Assembly: GCA_024635765.1 (NCBI GenBank)
Contig: JAGXIE010000130.1
Location: 1-47,188, forward strand
DNA: 47,188 bases
Reading direction: 5' to 3'
Source: Flavobacteriaceae bacterium
GTDB taxonomy: Bacteria > Bacteroidota > Bacteroidia > Flavobacteriales > Flavobacteriaceae
Of this stretch, positions 18,300 through 28,371 are shown in pieces (within the stretch, counting starts at the first letter, position 1; each line of letters begins with the position of its first letter). The position numbers and the translations under genes are program-made. Below the pieces are notes generated by a model. It saw only the letters and a list, made by a program, of their open reading frames with translations. It did no database searches and was not told the DNA's origin.

Positions 18300-19616
18300 A
18301 TGAAAAACTTAATATTATTTATTTGTTTACTATTCACTATTTTTTCTTGTAAAAACGATTCTAAATCTATGGATACCAACACTAAAAGTCAAGATTCCAT
18401 CGCACTGGTTGAGCGTGCCAAAGAGATTCACAAACGAGTTATAACCCTTGATACGCATTGCGACATCAATATTAAGAATTTTACGGACTCGATCAATTAT
18501 ACACAGGATTTGAATATTCAAATCAACCTCCCAAAAATGAATGCTGGCGGACTGGATGTCGCTTGGTTCATCGTATATACTGGTCAGGATACGCTCTCAA
18601 ATAAGGGCTATGAAAAGGCATATGAAAATGCAATTTCTAAATTCGACGCGATTCATAGATTGTGTGAAGAAATTGCGCCAGACAAAATTGAATTGGCAAT
18701 GACTTCCGATGATGTACGACGCATCGTAAAGTCAGGAAAGAAAGTAGCGATGATTGGGATTGAAAATGGTTACCCTATCGGGAAAGACATCAAAAATGTT
18801 GAAAAATTCTACAATCTTGGAGGCCGTTATATGTCATTGGCTCATAATGGCCACAGTCAGTTGAGCGACAGCAATACTGGTGAGGAGGATAATGTTTGGT
18901 TGCATAATGGTTTAAGTAATTTAGGCAGGGAGGTTATTAAAGAAATGAATCGAGTCGGGATGATGATTGATGTATCCCATCCATCTAAAGAAGCGATGAA
19001 ACAGATGATAGAATTGACCAACGCACCAATTATTGCCTCACATTCAGCTGCACGTGCACTTTGTGACCACAGTCGTAATCTTGATGATGAACAATTAGAA
19101 TGGCTGAAAGAGAATGGTGGTGTGGTTCAAACTGTTGCTCTTTCTTCATATCTCAATACGGAAAAGCATAACAAAAGAGCTGAAGCTGAAACTGAAGTGA
19201 AGAAAGAAATTATGGAATCCAGAAATATCGCTTATTTGGAACGATCAGATTTGAAAAAAATGAGTTCGGAAGCAAGAGATTCCTATTATGATCTAATGGA
19301 TGAAATTCAGCCAATGATTGACGAACGTCTTGCAGAAATGAAAGACATTCCTCCTGCTGTAAATGTTTCTGATTTCGTGGATCACATCGATTATATTATT
19401 AAGAAAATTGGTATTGAACATGTTGGTATCAGCAGCGACTTTGATGGAGGCGGTGGTATTGAGGGTTGGAGAAATGCTTCAGAAACCTTTAATATCACCT
19501 TGGAACTTGTGAAACGTGGTTATACCGAAGATGAAATTGCCATGCTCTGGAGTGGCAATTTACTACGTGTATTAGATAAAGTGCAGGCTGTGTCCAATGA
19601 AATGAAGAAAAATTAA
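18300..19616 (+). CDS. Membrane dipeptidase (peptidase family M19) lipoprotein
   Basis: 438 aa; VITLDTHCDI, IGIENGYPIG, YMSLAHNGHSQLSDS, MIDVSHPSKEAM, ASHSAARALCDHSRN, GISSDFDGGGG. Confidence 0.93.
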   Translation: MKNLILFICLLFTIFSCKNDSKSMDTNTKSQDSIALVERAKEIHKRVITLDTHCDINIKNFTDSINYTQDLNIQINLPKMNAGGLDVAWFIVYTGQDTLSNKGYEKAYENAISKFDAIHRLCEEIAPDKIELAMTSDDVRRIVKSGKKVAMIGIENGYPIGKDIKNVEKFYNLGGRYMSLAHNGHSQLSDSNTGEEDNVWLHNGLSNLGREVIKEMNRVGMMIDVSHPSKEAMKQMIELTNAPIIASHSAARALCDHSRNLDDEQLEWLKENGGVVQTVALSSYLNTEKHNKRAEAETEVKKEIMESRNIAYLERSDLKKMSSEARDSYYDLMDEIQPMIDERLAEMKDIPPAVNVSDFVDHIDYIIKKIGIEHVGISSDFDGGGGIEGWRNASETFNITLELVKRGYTEDEIAMLWSGNLLRVLDKVQAVSNEMKKN

Positions 19617-21640
19617 TACTTTAATACCTCTCTCAAGGCCGTTTCAAATTTTCCTTTTGCTAAATATTGGTTTTCTAACTGGTTTATAAATGGAATCGGT
19701 GTTTCCATACTAGCGACGCGTTTTACTGGTGCATCGAGGTATTCAAAACAGTTTTCCATAATTAAAGCAGATAGGTCACTCCCGATGCCTCCAAACATAG
19801 AATCTTCCTGTAATATAATCGCTCGGCCAGTTTTCATAACTGACGTATAGATGGCTTCTGTATCAAGTGGTTGGAGACTTCTTAAATCGATTAAATCAGC
19901 ATCAATATCTTCATTTTTATTCAAAGTTTCTAAAGCCCAATGAACGCCAGCACCATAAGTAATGATAGTGATGTCAGTACCTTCTTTTAACATTGAAGCT
20001 TTCCCAAATGGAATCGTAAAATAATCTGTTGGCACTTCCTGACGAATCGTTCTATAAAGTGCTTTATGCTCAAAATACAATACAGGGTTTGGATCGTTGA
20101 TGGCTGTTGCCAATAAGCCTTTTGCGTCGTAAGGAAACGCTGGATAAACTACTTTCAATCCTGGGGTTTTTGTGAACCAAGCTTCATTTGTCTGCGAGTG
20201 AAAAGGGCCAGCTGCCACGCCACCACCACAGGGCATTCTAATCACAACATCCGCTTTTTCATTCCATCTGTAGTGTGACTTCGCCAAATAATTTACAATT
20301 GGATTGAATCCAGAACTTACGAAATCTGCAAATTGCATTTCTACAACTGCCTTCATACCCGCAATGGATAATCCCATTGCCGTCTCAATAATTGCAGATT
20401 CACAGATCGGTGTATTGCGAACACGTTCATTACCAAATTCTTCAACAAATCCCTCGGTAATCTTAAATACGCCTCCATATTCAGCAATGTCCTGCCCCAT
20501 GATCACCAAGTCCTTATGGCGCTGCATGGACTGTTTCAATCCTTGTGATACCGCATCAATAAATCGTATTTCTTCGTTATTTGATTTTGATTCAAAATGT
20601 TGATAATCAAATATTTTATATACATCATTTAACTCAACACTTTCACTGGGTATGATCGCTTCTTCTTCAAATGCCAGCTTCATACCTTCCTCGATTTCTG
20701 ACTTTATTTCATTATGATATTCGGTGTCTTTAGCCGGTGATAATACTTTCTCTTGTAACAAATAATTCCTAAAATTTGCGATTGGATCTTTGGCTTCCCA
20801 AGATGCCATTAATTCAGTAGGTACATATTTGGTGCCACTCGCCTCTTCATGACCTCGCATTCTAAATGTTTTGAACTCTATTAAAATTGGTCTTGGACGC
20901 TTACGAAGACTTTCTGCAAGCTTAAGCATTTTGGTGTAAACTTCAATAATATTATTGCCGTCTAGAATAAACGAATCCATGCCATAGCCTTTACCTCTAT
21001 CGGCTAAATCCTTACAGTTGTATTGCTCGTTTGTGGGAGTTGACAAACCATATCCATTATTTTCTATACAAAAAATCACTGGCAATTGCCAGACGGAAGC
21101 TACATTCAAAGCTTCATGAAAATCACCTTCGCTAGTTCCTCCTTCTCCAGTAAACACAACGGTTACTTGATTTTTGCCTTTAAGGTTGCTTGCCAGCGCG
21201 ATGCCATCTGCTATACCTAATTGTGGGCCAAGATGTGAGATCATGCCAACAATATGAAACTCTTGAGTGCCAAAATGAAAGGAGCGGTCTCTTCCTTTAG
21301 TAAAACCATTGGCTTTTCCTTGCCATTGACTGAATAATCGTTGTAAGGGAATGTTTCTGGTTGTGAACACGCCTAAATTACGGTGCAGTGGTAAAATGTA
21401 TTCATTGTTTTGTAATGCCATAGTAACGCCCACTGAAATCGCTTCTTGGCCAATTCCGGAAAACCATTTGGAAACTTTACCCTGTCGCAACAAAATCAGC
21501 ATCTTCTCCTCTATCAATCGAGGTTTCAACATGTTTTTATAAAGTTGCAATAGAATTCTATCGTCTAGGTTTCTTTTATCGTAGGTAATATGGTTCTTTA
21601 TAGATGTCAGCATGGTGGTCGTATTACATATAAAACTCAA
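19613..21640 (-). CDS. 2-oxoacid dehydrogenase E1, alpha and beta subunits fused (branched-chain type)
   Basis: 675 aa; alpha half with TPP motif GEGGTSEGDFHEALNVASVWQLPVIFCIENNGYG; beta half GQDIAEYGGVFKITEGF, PICESAIIETAMGLS. Likely true start M10 (about 21613). Confidence 0.92.
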   Translation of the reverse strand: MSFICNTTTMLTSIKNHITYDKRNLDDRILLQLYKNMLKPRLIEEKMLILLRQGKVSKWFSGIGQEAISVGVTMALQNNEYILPLHRNLGVFTTRNIPLQRLFSQWQGKANGFTKGRDRSFHFGTQEFHIVGMISHLGPQLGIADGIALASNLKGKNQVTVVFTGEGGTSEGDFHEALNVASVWQLPVIFCIENNGYGLSTPTNEQYNCKDLADRGKGYGMDSFILDGNNIIEVYTKMLKLAESLRKRPRPILIEFKTFRMRGHEEASGTKYVPTELMASWEAKDPIANFRNYLLQEKVLSPAKDTEYHNEIKSEIEEGMKLAFEEEAIIPSESVELNDVYKIFDYQHFESKSNNEEIRFIDAVSQGLKQSMQRHKDLVIMGQDIAEYGGVFKITEGFVEEFGNERVRNTPICESAIIETAMGLSIAGMKAVVEMQFADFVSSGFNPIVNYLAKSHYRWNEKADVVIRMPCGGGVAAGPFHSQTNEAWFTKTPGLKVVYPAFPYDAKGLLATAINDPNPVLYFEHKALYRTIRQEVPTDYFTIPFGKASMLKEGTDITIITYGAGVHWALETLNKNEDIDADLIDLRSLQPLDTEAIYTSVMKTGRAIILQEDSMFGGIGSDLSALIMENCFEYLDAPVKRVASMETPIPFINQLENQYLAKGKFETALREVLKY

Positions 21641-21724
21641 ATGTAACTAAAAATTGCTTTTATCAAGGTTAAAGCCTCTTTTTTTTAAGCATCATCTAGA
21701 TGCCGGATTTGTTACTATTTTCCT

Positions 21725-21732
21725 TACTTTTG
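21725..21732 (+). promoter_or_regulatory. Candidate Bacteroidetes -7 box (TACTTTTG)
   Basis: Matches TAnnTTTG, 30 nt upstream of ATG at 21763; no well-spaced -33 TTTG seen. Confidence 0.45.
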
Positions 21733-21762
21733 TAGGTAGCAATAAATTTAAAAATAATTACT

Positions 21763-22713
21763 ATGAATGCCATACCAAGTGTAAATCTTGAAGATTTTCT
21801 ATCAGGTGATCCCATTAGAAAACAAAAGTTTATTGATGAAATTGGTAAAGCCTATGAAGAAATTGGCTTTGTTGCTTTAAAAGGTCATTTTTTGGATGAT
21901 AAGCTAGTAGATACTTTATATAGTGAGGTCAAGAATTTTTTTGCTTTACCTCTTGAAGTGAAAGAGACCTATGAAATTCCTGGTATTGGCGGACAACGAG
22001 GCTATATATCATTTGGTAAAGAAAGTGCGAAAGGAAAGAAAGAAGGCGATTTGAAAGAATTTTGGCATTTTGGACAGTACGTTGAAGATGATCCAGAACG
22101 TGCTAAAGAGTATCCTGCAAATGTGGAAGTATTAGAACTTCCTAAATTCAACGAAGCAGGTAAAGAAGCATACCGAATGCTAGAAAAAACTGCCAAGTAT
22201 GTATTGAGAGCACTGGCGCTTCACCTTGATCTTGAAGAAACTTATTTTGATAAGTATATCCACAATGGAAATTCTATTTTAAGACCGATACATTATCCAC
22301 CTATCAAAGAAGAACCTAAAGACGCAGTTCGCGCTGCAGCACATGGAGATATCAACCTAATTACCTTATTGATGGGTGCACAAGGTCGGGGATTACAGGT
22401 TCAAAACCACAAAGGTGAATGGGTAGATGCCATTGCCCAGCCTGATGAATTGATGATTAATGTTGGTGATATGCTGTCCCGCCATACCAATAACAAACTA
22501 AAATCTACAATACACCAGGTCATTAATCCTCCAAGAGAACTTTGGGGAACGTCTCGCTATTCTATTCCATTTTTCATGCATCCTGTCAGCGAAATGAAAT
22601 TGGATGTATTAGAGAGCTGTATCGATGAAAAAAACCCGAAGCAATTCGAAGACATTACAGCTGGTGAGTTTTTACACGAGCGTTTGGTAGATTTAGGACT
22701 GATTAAAAAATAG
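21763..22713 (+). CDS. 2-oxoglutarate/Fe(II)-dependent oxygenase, isopenicillin N synthase-like family
   Basis: 316 aa; N-terminal DIOX_N pattern IPSVNLEDFL...YEEIGFVALKGH; HGDINLITLLMG, GDMLSRHTNNKLKSTIHQVINP, RYSIPFFMHP. Confidence 0.92.
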   Translation: MNAIPSVNLEDFLSGDPIRKQKFIDEIGKAYEEIGFVALKGHFLDDKLVDTLYSEVKNFFALPLEVKETYEIPGIGGQRGYISFGKESAKGKKEGDLKEFWHFGQYVEDDPERAKEYPANVEVLELPKFNEAGKEAYRMLEKTAKYVLRALALHLDLEETYFDKYIHNGNSILRPIHYPPIKEEPKDAVRAAAHGDINLITLLMGAQGRGLQVQNHKGEWVDAIAQPDELMINVGDMLSRHTNNKLKSTIHQVINPPRELWGTSRYSIPFFMHPVSEMKLDVLESCIDEKNPKQFEDITAGEFLHERLVDLGLIKK

Positions 22714-22748
22714 TTTGCAGAATAATTGTACACTAAATACTGAAAAAG

Positions 22749-23075
22749 ATGGATTTGCAAGACCAACTCAAAAAGCTGTTTCCTCAACATACACCAGAAA
22801 TTAACGAAGACGCCGAGGAAACTTCAGACATTTGGCTTCAAGATGATCCAATTATCTGTAAATATGAAAAACGTAAAGGAAAGCCAATCACTATTCTTGA
22901 AGGATATACAGGTGCAACCGAAGATTTCAAAATCTTGACAAAGGAACTAAAAACGAAGTTGAGTGTTGGAGGAAGCTTTAAGGACGATAAGATTATCATT
23001 CAAGGTGATTATCGAGATAAAATAATGCAAATCTTGAAAGAAAAAGGGTTTGCTGTAAAACGTGTTGGCGGATAA
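22749..23075 (+). CDS. SUI1/eIF1-like translation initiation factor (YciH family)
   Basis: 108 aa; KRKGKPITILEGYTGATEDFKILTKELKTKLSVGGSFKDDKIIIQGDYRDKIMQILKEKGF. Confidence 0.92.
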   Translation: MDLQDQLKKLFPQHTPEINEDAEETSDIWLQDDPIICKYEKRKGKPITILEGYTGATEDFKILTKELKTKLSVGGSFKDDKIIIQGDYRDKIMQILKEKGFAVKRVGG

Positions 23076-24005
23076 ATGAATAAAAAAATACTTCATATTA
23101 CCAATGGTGAAAGCCTGACCAATTATTTAAAAGAGTTGGATTTCGATGGCGATATTTTAACATGGCAAGAAATGTTATGTGAAGGACCCACAACTGAAAT
23201 TATTGATTCTGATGAGTTTTTTAAAGTCAGAAAAGAGTTTTTACATGAATTTTATGATATCGAAGTTGATGAAGAAGAATTCAGGAGTGAAATATCCATT
23301 TTAAACCATTCTAAAAACTATTCAGAAATTATTTTATGGTTTGAATATGATTTGTTTTGCCATATCAATCTTATTGCCGTCATCAATTTGATACAACAGA
23401 AAAATATAAAAGTACCGATTTTTCTTGTTTGCAGTGGACGTGTAGAGGGCGAAAAGGATCTAAAAGCACTTTCCGAATTGAAGCCAAATCAATTGAGAAA
23501 GCATTATGATGATAAAATAAAATTATCAAAAGAGGATATAGATTTAATGAAATCACTCTGGAAAACGTACTGTGGAAAAGATCATAATTTGTTTAAACCT
23601 GACATCGTTAAAAAATCATCATTCCCTTACTTAAGCAATTGTCTAAAGGCGCATCTACAACGGTTTCCCGATTCTATATCAGGTTTGGCTGGTTTGGAAT
23701 TGAATATTTTAACAATAGTTAAGGATTACAATATTAAATCGAAACAACATTTGTTGGGTTATGCTCTAAATTATCAAGGTTATTTCGGTTATAGTGATAT
23801 TCAATTTATCCGAATCATAGAAAAATTGTCAGTGTTTTTTGATATAAATGAAAGCAGCATAAAATTGAATCGAAAGGGGCACGAAGTTATAATAGGCCAA
23901 CATAACTTTATCTCCGAGTTAAGAAGCGAAATGTATTTTGGTGGTGTAAAAAAATATGATTTTCTTTTTAGCAAATCTCAAAACGAAATCATTAAAACTG
24001 TATAA
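23076..24005 (+). CDS. DUF1835 domain-containing protein
   Basis: 309 aa; ILHITNGESLTNYLKELDFDGDILTWQEMLCEGP resembles the DUF1835 N-terminus; ATG abuts the previous TAA. Confidence 0.85.
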   Translation: MNKKILHITNGESLTNYLKELDFDGDILTWQEMLCEGPTTEIIDSDEFFKVRKEFLHEFYDIEVDEEEFRSEISILNHSKNYSEIILWFEYDLFCHINLIAVINLIQQKNIKVPIFLVCSGRVEGEKDLKALSELKPNQLRKHYDDKIKLSKEDIDLMKSLWKTYCGKDHNLFKPDIVKKSSFPYLSNCLKAHLQRFPDSISGLAGLELNILTIVKDYNIKSKQHLLGYALNYQGYFGYSDIQFIRIIEKLSVFFDINESSIKLNRKGHEVIIGQHNFISELRSEMYFGGVKKYDFLFSKSQNEIIKTV

Positions 24006-24875
24006 ATGCCTATAAAAGCATCAGAACTTATTTTAAATCCGGATGGAAGTGTCTATCACCTCAATTTACGTCCGGAACATATTGCTCACACTATTATTAC
24101 TGTAGGTGATCCAGATCGTGTCGATAAAGTGACTAACTATTTTGACCATGTGGAATTTCAAACTAAAAAAAGAGAGTTCCATACGCAAACAGGTACTTAT
24201 AAAGGCAAACGTATTAGTGTTATTTCCACAGGAATAGGCACAGATAATATAGATATTGTGCTTAACGAGTTGGACGCACTAGTTAACATCGATTTGGAGA
24301 AAAGAGAAGTTAAATCAGAGTTAACCTCCCTAGATATCATTCGTATAGGTACATCTGGCTCCATTCAAAAGGAAATTCCGATTAATGCGTTTCTTATCAG
24401 TGAGTATGCTGTTGGTTTTGATAGTCTTTTGCATTTCTATGAAAGTAAACATGTGCAATATGAAGATATTTCCAACGCTTTACTAAAACACACAGATTGG
24501 TCAGAAGCAAAATCAAAACCATATGTAGTTAAATGTGATGAAGCCTTAATGAAAAAGTTTTATTCTGACAAAACCTTTAAAGGGTTTACAGCAACAAACG
24601 TAGGTTTTTATGGTCCACAGGGTAGAATTCTCCGCTTATCACTAGAAGACAATGAATTGAATGACAAGTTGGCAAATTTTGATTATGAAGGCATGCCAAT
24701 AACAAATATGGAGATGGAAACTGCAGGCATTTATGGTCTGTCAAAACTTTTAGGCCATAAAGCTTTGTCCATGAATGCTATAATAGCCAATAGAGCGACT
24801 GGAGAATTTACAAAGGATTCCAAAAAAGTAGTCGATGATTTGATAATCTATTGTTTAGAAAAATTAGTGCAATAG
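24006..24875 (+). CDS. Nucleoside phosphorylase (uridine phosphorylase-like)
   Basis: 289 aa; HIAHTIITVGDPDRVDKV, VISTGIGTDNIDIVLNEL, RIGTSGSIQ, MEMETAGIYGLS. Confidence 0.92.
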   Translation: MPIKASELILNPDGSVYHLNLRPEHIAHTIITVGDPDRVDKVTNYFDHVEFQTKKREFHTQTGTYKGKRISVISTGIGTDNIDIVLNELDALVNIDLEKREVKSELTSLDIIRIGTSGSIQKEIPINAFLISEYAVGFDSLLHFYESKHVQYEDISNALLKHTDWSEAKSKPYVVKCDEALMKKFYSDKTFKGFTATNVGFYGPQGRILRLSLEDNELNDKLANFDYEGMPITNMEMETAGIYGLSKLLGHKALSMNAIIANRATGEFTKDSKKVVDDLIIYCLEKLVQ

Positions 24876-24938
24876 AGTCTATAAAAAAGTAAATTATAAA
24901 TTTTGGCGGTTTGCGCCTTCTAGAGAAATCTAAAAAAA

Positions 24939-25793
24939 TTGAAAACTGTAAAAATAGGAGGAGTTCCAGAGCATTTTAATCATGCATGGTACTTAACTCT
25001 TAAAAACGGCGAATACAAAGCAAAAGGCATCAATTTACGTTGGGAGGACTTTCCTGGAGGCACTGGCCAAATGACGCAAGCATTGAGAATTGGTGATATC
25101 GATATGGCTGTCATACTAACTGAAGGGATCATAAAAGATATTATCGAAGGCAATCCAAGCAAAATTGTGCAAACGTTTGTGCAGTCGCCATTAATTTGGG
25201 GAATTCACGTATCACATCATTCCCAATTCGAAACAATTGCAGATTTAAAAGGACAGCGCGCAGCTATTAGCCGTTTTGGTTCGGGTTCTCATTTAATGGC
25301 ATATATCAATGCAGAAAATAATCATTGGAATCTTGATAAAGATCTAAAATTTGAAGTTATACAAGATTTGGACGGAGCAGTAAAAGCTTTAACTAATGGT
25401 GGTGCTGATTATTTTATGTGGGAACGATTCATGACTAAACCTCTTGTGGACGATGGGATATTTCGATGTATAAACACCTTGCCTACTCCTTGGCCTTGCT
25501 TTGTTGTAGCTGTAAGGGATGAGTTTTTAGAATCTAACGAAGGTGATGTAAAGGAGATTTTAGACATCATCAATAACACAACAACGGAATTTAAGAATAT
25601 ACCAAGTATCGACAAGACCATTGCAAACAGATATGGTCAAAAACTTGAGGATGTCCAAGAATGGTTGTCATTGACAGAATGGTCACAAGAAATTTTAGAT
25701 GAAAATGCAGTTCAAAAAATTCAGGATGAATTGTGGGAACTCAACATTATAACGAAAAGAAAACCTTACAATCAAATAGTTAAAAAATTATAG
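24939..25793 (+). CDS. NMT1/THI5-like substrate-binding-domain protein lacking a signal peptide (Ca3427-like PBP2)
   Basis: 284 aa, TTG start; KIGGVPEHFNHAWYLTLKNGEYKAKGINLRWEDFPGGTGQMTQALRIGDIDMAVILTEG; no signal peptide and no ABC transporter genes nearby. Confidence 0.78.
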   Translation: MKTVKIGGVPEHFNHAWYLTLKNGEYKAKGINLRWEDFPGGTGQMTQALRIGDIDMAVILTEGIIKDIIEGNPSKIVQTFVQSPLIWGIHVSHHSQFETIADLKGQRAAISRFGSGSHLMAYINAENNHWNLDKDLKFEVIQDLDGAVKALTNGGADYFMWERFMTKPLVDDGIFRCINTLPTPWPCFVVAVRDEFLESNEGDVKEILDIINNTTTEFKNIPSIDKTIANRYGQKLEDVQEWLSLTEWSQEILDENAVQKIQDELWELNIITKRKPYNQIVKKL

Positions 25794-25864
25794 GTTTTTA
25801 GTGTTAAAGTTTAACAATACTTTAAGTTTTAGGCGCTTGATGTGCTTTTTTCCAAAAAAATAAT

Positions 25865-25872
25865 TACATTTG
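25865..25872 (+). promoter_or_regulatory. Candidate -7 box (TACATTTG)
   Basis: Matches TAnnTTTG, 46 nt upstream of the small ORF at 25919. Confidence 0.4.
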
Positions 25873-25918
25873 TTAGACCAGATTGTCAAATTCCTAACTT
25901 GACATTAACCTGACTGCT

Positions 25919-26137
25919 ATGATAATGATAATTACTCTGACACTTTCTTTTTTAGTTGCGTTAAATTTTTTTCTATTGTTCTTCAGTTGCAATAAATCAT
26001 CCAAAAAAGAGATTGTAAATAAAACTCAAGTTAGAGAAAGCATTATTGCAAGAAAATATGTCACTGGGAAACTGTCTAATTCTCATTTAGTTACCAATCA
26101 ATTGCCTTCAGCCCAACTTGCTCCAACTGGGAGTTAG
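25919..26137 (+). CDS. Small putative membrane-anchored hypothetical protein
   Basis: 72 aa; MIMIITLTLSFLVALNFFLLFFSCNKSSKK, one hydrophobic segment; the 3' end overlaps the 3' end of ung on the opposite strand. Weak support. Confidence 0.4.
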   Translation: MIMIITLTLSFLVALNFFLLFFSCNKSSKKEIVNKTQVRESIIARKYVTGKLSNSHLVTNQLPSAQLAPTGS

Positions 26138-26756
26138 TCTTACTAAAATGCTTATTTCCGAACCAATAGCCTCTATTTGCACTTAATGGCGAAGGATGTC
26201 CTGAGGTTAATATACGATGTTTGGTGGCATCAATCAGTTTTGCTTTTTGTTTAGCAAAACCTCCCCAAAGTAAAAACACAACCTTGTCCTTTTCATCACT
26301 GATAGTCTTAATCACTAAATCAGTAAACACTTCCCAGCCTTTATTTTGATGGCTCGCAGCTTGATTGGCACGTACTGTCAATGTTGCATTTAAAAGTAAT
26401 ACCCCTTGATTTGCCCAACGTTCTAAGTTACCAGATTTTGGATATTGAATGCCTAAATCTGCTTCCATTTCTTTAAAAATATTCATCAACGAAGGCGGAT
26501 GGGCAATGTCATCATTCACAGAAAAGCACAACCCATTCGCTTGACCATCACCATGATAAGGATCCTGACCAATAATAACTACTTTCAACATATCAAATGG
26601 GCACCAATCAAAAGCAGCAAATATTTGTTTTCCGGGAGGATAACAGCTATAAGTTTGATATTCTTCTTTTACAAATTCTGTTAATTCTTTAAAATACGGC
26701 TTATCAAATTCTTCTTGCAAGTATGGCTTCCAACTTTTATGTATATCGACGTTCAT
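26091..26756 (-). CDS. ung: Uracil-DNA glycosylase
   Basis: From likely start MNVDIHKSWKPYLQEEF (M21 of the track ORF 26091..26816); VVIIGQDPYHGDGQANGLCFSV, LLLNATLTVRANQAASHQNKGWE, HPSPLSANRGYWFGNKHFSKTN. Confidence 0.96.
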   Translation of the reverse strand: MNVDIHKSWKPYLQEEFDKPYFKELTEFVKEEYQTYSCYPPGKQIFAAFDWCPFDMLKVVIIGQDPYHGDGQANGLCFSVNDDIAHPPSLMNIFKEMEADLGIQYPKSGNLERWANQGVLLLNATLTVRANQAASHQNKGWEVFTDLVIKTISDEKDKVVFLLWGGFAKQKAKLIDATKHRILTSGHPSPLSANRGYWFGNKHFSKTNSQLEQVGLKAIDW

Positions 26757-26816
26757 TTTTACGATTCTAATTAAATTCCAAATTAATACTATCTTTAGAC
26801 ATATAAAACCAACCAA

Positions 26817-28313
26817 TTGAAAAAATTCAAATTTCCGACTGCACAGACAGTCCTTATAATCATTTGTGCATTTGTGGCAATTCTCACATGGTTGATTCCA
26901 GCAGGAAAGTATAACACTTTAACCTATCAAAATAAAGATAACAGTTTCTCTATCATGGAGACTTCTGGCACTAAAAATCTTCCAGCCACACAAAAATCTT
27001 TGGATGAACTTAAAATTAAAATTCCTATTGATAAGTTTACGGATGGAAGCATTTGGAAACCTGTATCAATTCCTAATACCTACAAGCGAGTTGATGCAAA
27101 TCCGCAGGGTTTGGCTGAATTTATACAGTCGCCAATAAAAGGTGTTATCGAAGCAGCCGATATTATTTTTCTAGTGTTAATTATTGGAGGCCTCATTGGA
27201 ATTATGAACTTAACTGGAGCCTTTGATGCTGGGATTGCTTGGTTAGCTATTGCTCTTAAAGGGAACGAATATATTCTCATTATCCTAGTAACACTATTGG
27301 TTGCTTTAGGAGGTACAACTTTTGGGCTTTCCGAGGAAACCATTGCCTTCTACCCTATTTTGATTCCTGTTTTCTTGGCAGCCAAATATGATGCAATGGT
27401 AGCATTAGCCTCAATTTATATTGGTTCCACTATCGGATTTATGATGTCGACAGTAAATCCGTTTTGTACAATTATAGCATCTGATGCAGCAGGAATCAAT
27501 TGGACAGATGGTCTCAATGGGCGTATTGTTATGTTCGTGTTGGGCCTCATCATATGTATTTTATATATTTTGCGATATGCGAAGCGTATCAAAAATGATC
27601 CCACAAAGTCAATCATTTATGATCAAAAAGAAGACATTGAAAATGCATTTAAACATAACGTTGATACTAGTGATTTAGAACTTACTTGGAGATTAAGGCT
27701 TATTTTATTTTTATTTGCAATGGCTTTCGTTATCATGATTTATGGTGTGTCTCAACTAGATTGGTGGTTTATAGAGATGACCTCAGTGTTTTTGGCGGCT
27801 GCCATTCTTATTGGTTTTATCGCAAAAATTAATGAAGTTAAATTTGTAGATGCATTTGTTAAAGGCGCAAATGAATTGTTGGGAGTGGCATTTATTATTG
27901 GTATAGCTCGTGGGGTAACAATTCTTATGAACGATGGAATGATTAGTGACACTATTCTATTTTATGCAAGCAATGTTACTGAAGGAATGAATAAGGGTGT
28001 GTTCATTAACTCAATGTTCTATATCTATTCAGGTTTGTCGTTCTTTATTCCATCATCCTCTGGCATGGCTGTTTTAACAATGCCTATCATGTCACCTTTA
28101 GCAGATACCGTTGGAATTGGTCGGGAGATGATTGTGAATGCCTATCAATTTGGAATGGGTTTATTTTCTTTTGTTAATCCCACAGGACTCATTCTAGCAT
28201 CATTAGCGATTGTAAAAGTTAGGTTTGATAGATGGCTAAAATTTGTAATGCCTCTCGTTATTATTCTTGCAATATTCACAATGATCGTTTTGACTATATC
28301 TGTCTATTTATAG
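26817..28313 (+). CDS. YfcC family / DcuC-like integral membrane transporter
   Basis: 498 aa, TTG start; KFPTAQTVLIIICAFVAILTWLIPAGKYNT, FGLSEETIAFYPILIPVFLA, FFIPSSSGMAVLTMPIM. Confidence 0.9.
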   Translation: MKKFKFPTAQTVLIIICAFVAILTWLIPAGKYNTLTYQNKDNSFSIMETSGTKNLPATQKSLDELKIKIPIDKFTDGSIWKPVSIPNTYKRVDANPQGLAEFIQSPIKGVIEAADIIFLVLIIGGLIGIMNLTGAFDAGIAWLAIALKGNEYILIILVTLLVALGGTTFGLSEETIAFYPILIPVFLAAKYDAMVALASIYIGSTIGFMMSTVNPFCTIIASDAAGINWTDGLNGRIVMFVLGLIICILYILRYAKRIKNDPTKSIIYDQKEDIENAFKHNVDTSDLELTWRLRLILFLFAMAFVIMIYGVSQLDWWFIEMTSVFLAAAILIGFIAKINEVKFVDAFVKGANELLGVAFIIGIARGVTILMNDGMISDTILFYASNVTEGMNKGVFINSMFYIYSGLSFFIPSSSGMAVLTMPIMSPLADTVGIGREMIVNAYQFGMGLFSFVNPTGLILASLAIVKVRFDRWLKFVMPLVIILAIFTMIVLTISVYL

Positions 28314-28337
28314 AGATTGATACTCCTTAAATTTCCC

Positions 28338-28345
28338 TAAATTTG
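28338..28345 (+). promoter_or_regulatory. Candidate -7 box (TAAATTTG) for the mutS2-like gene
   Basis: Exact TAnnTTTG, 26 nt upstream of ATG 28372. Confidence 0.5.
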
Positions 28346-28371
28346 TCTTTTGAACGCCATTTAAGAGAAGA

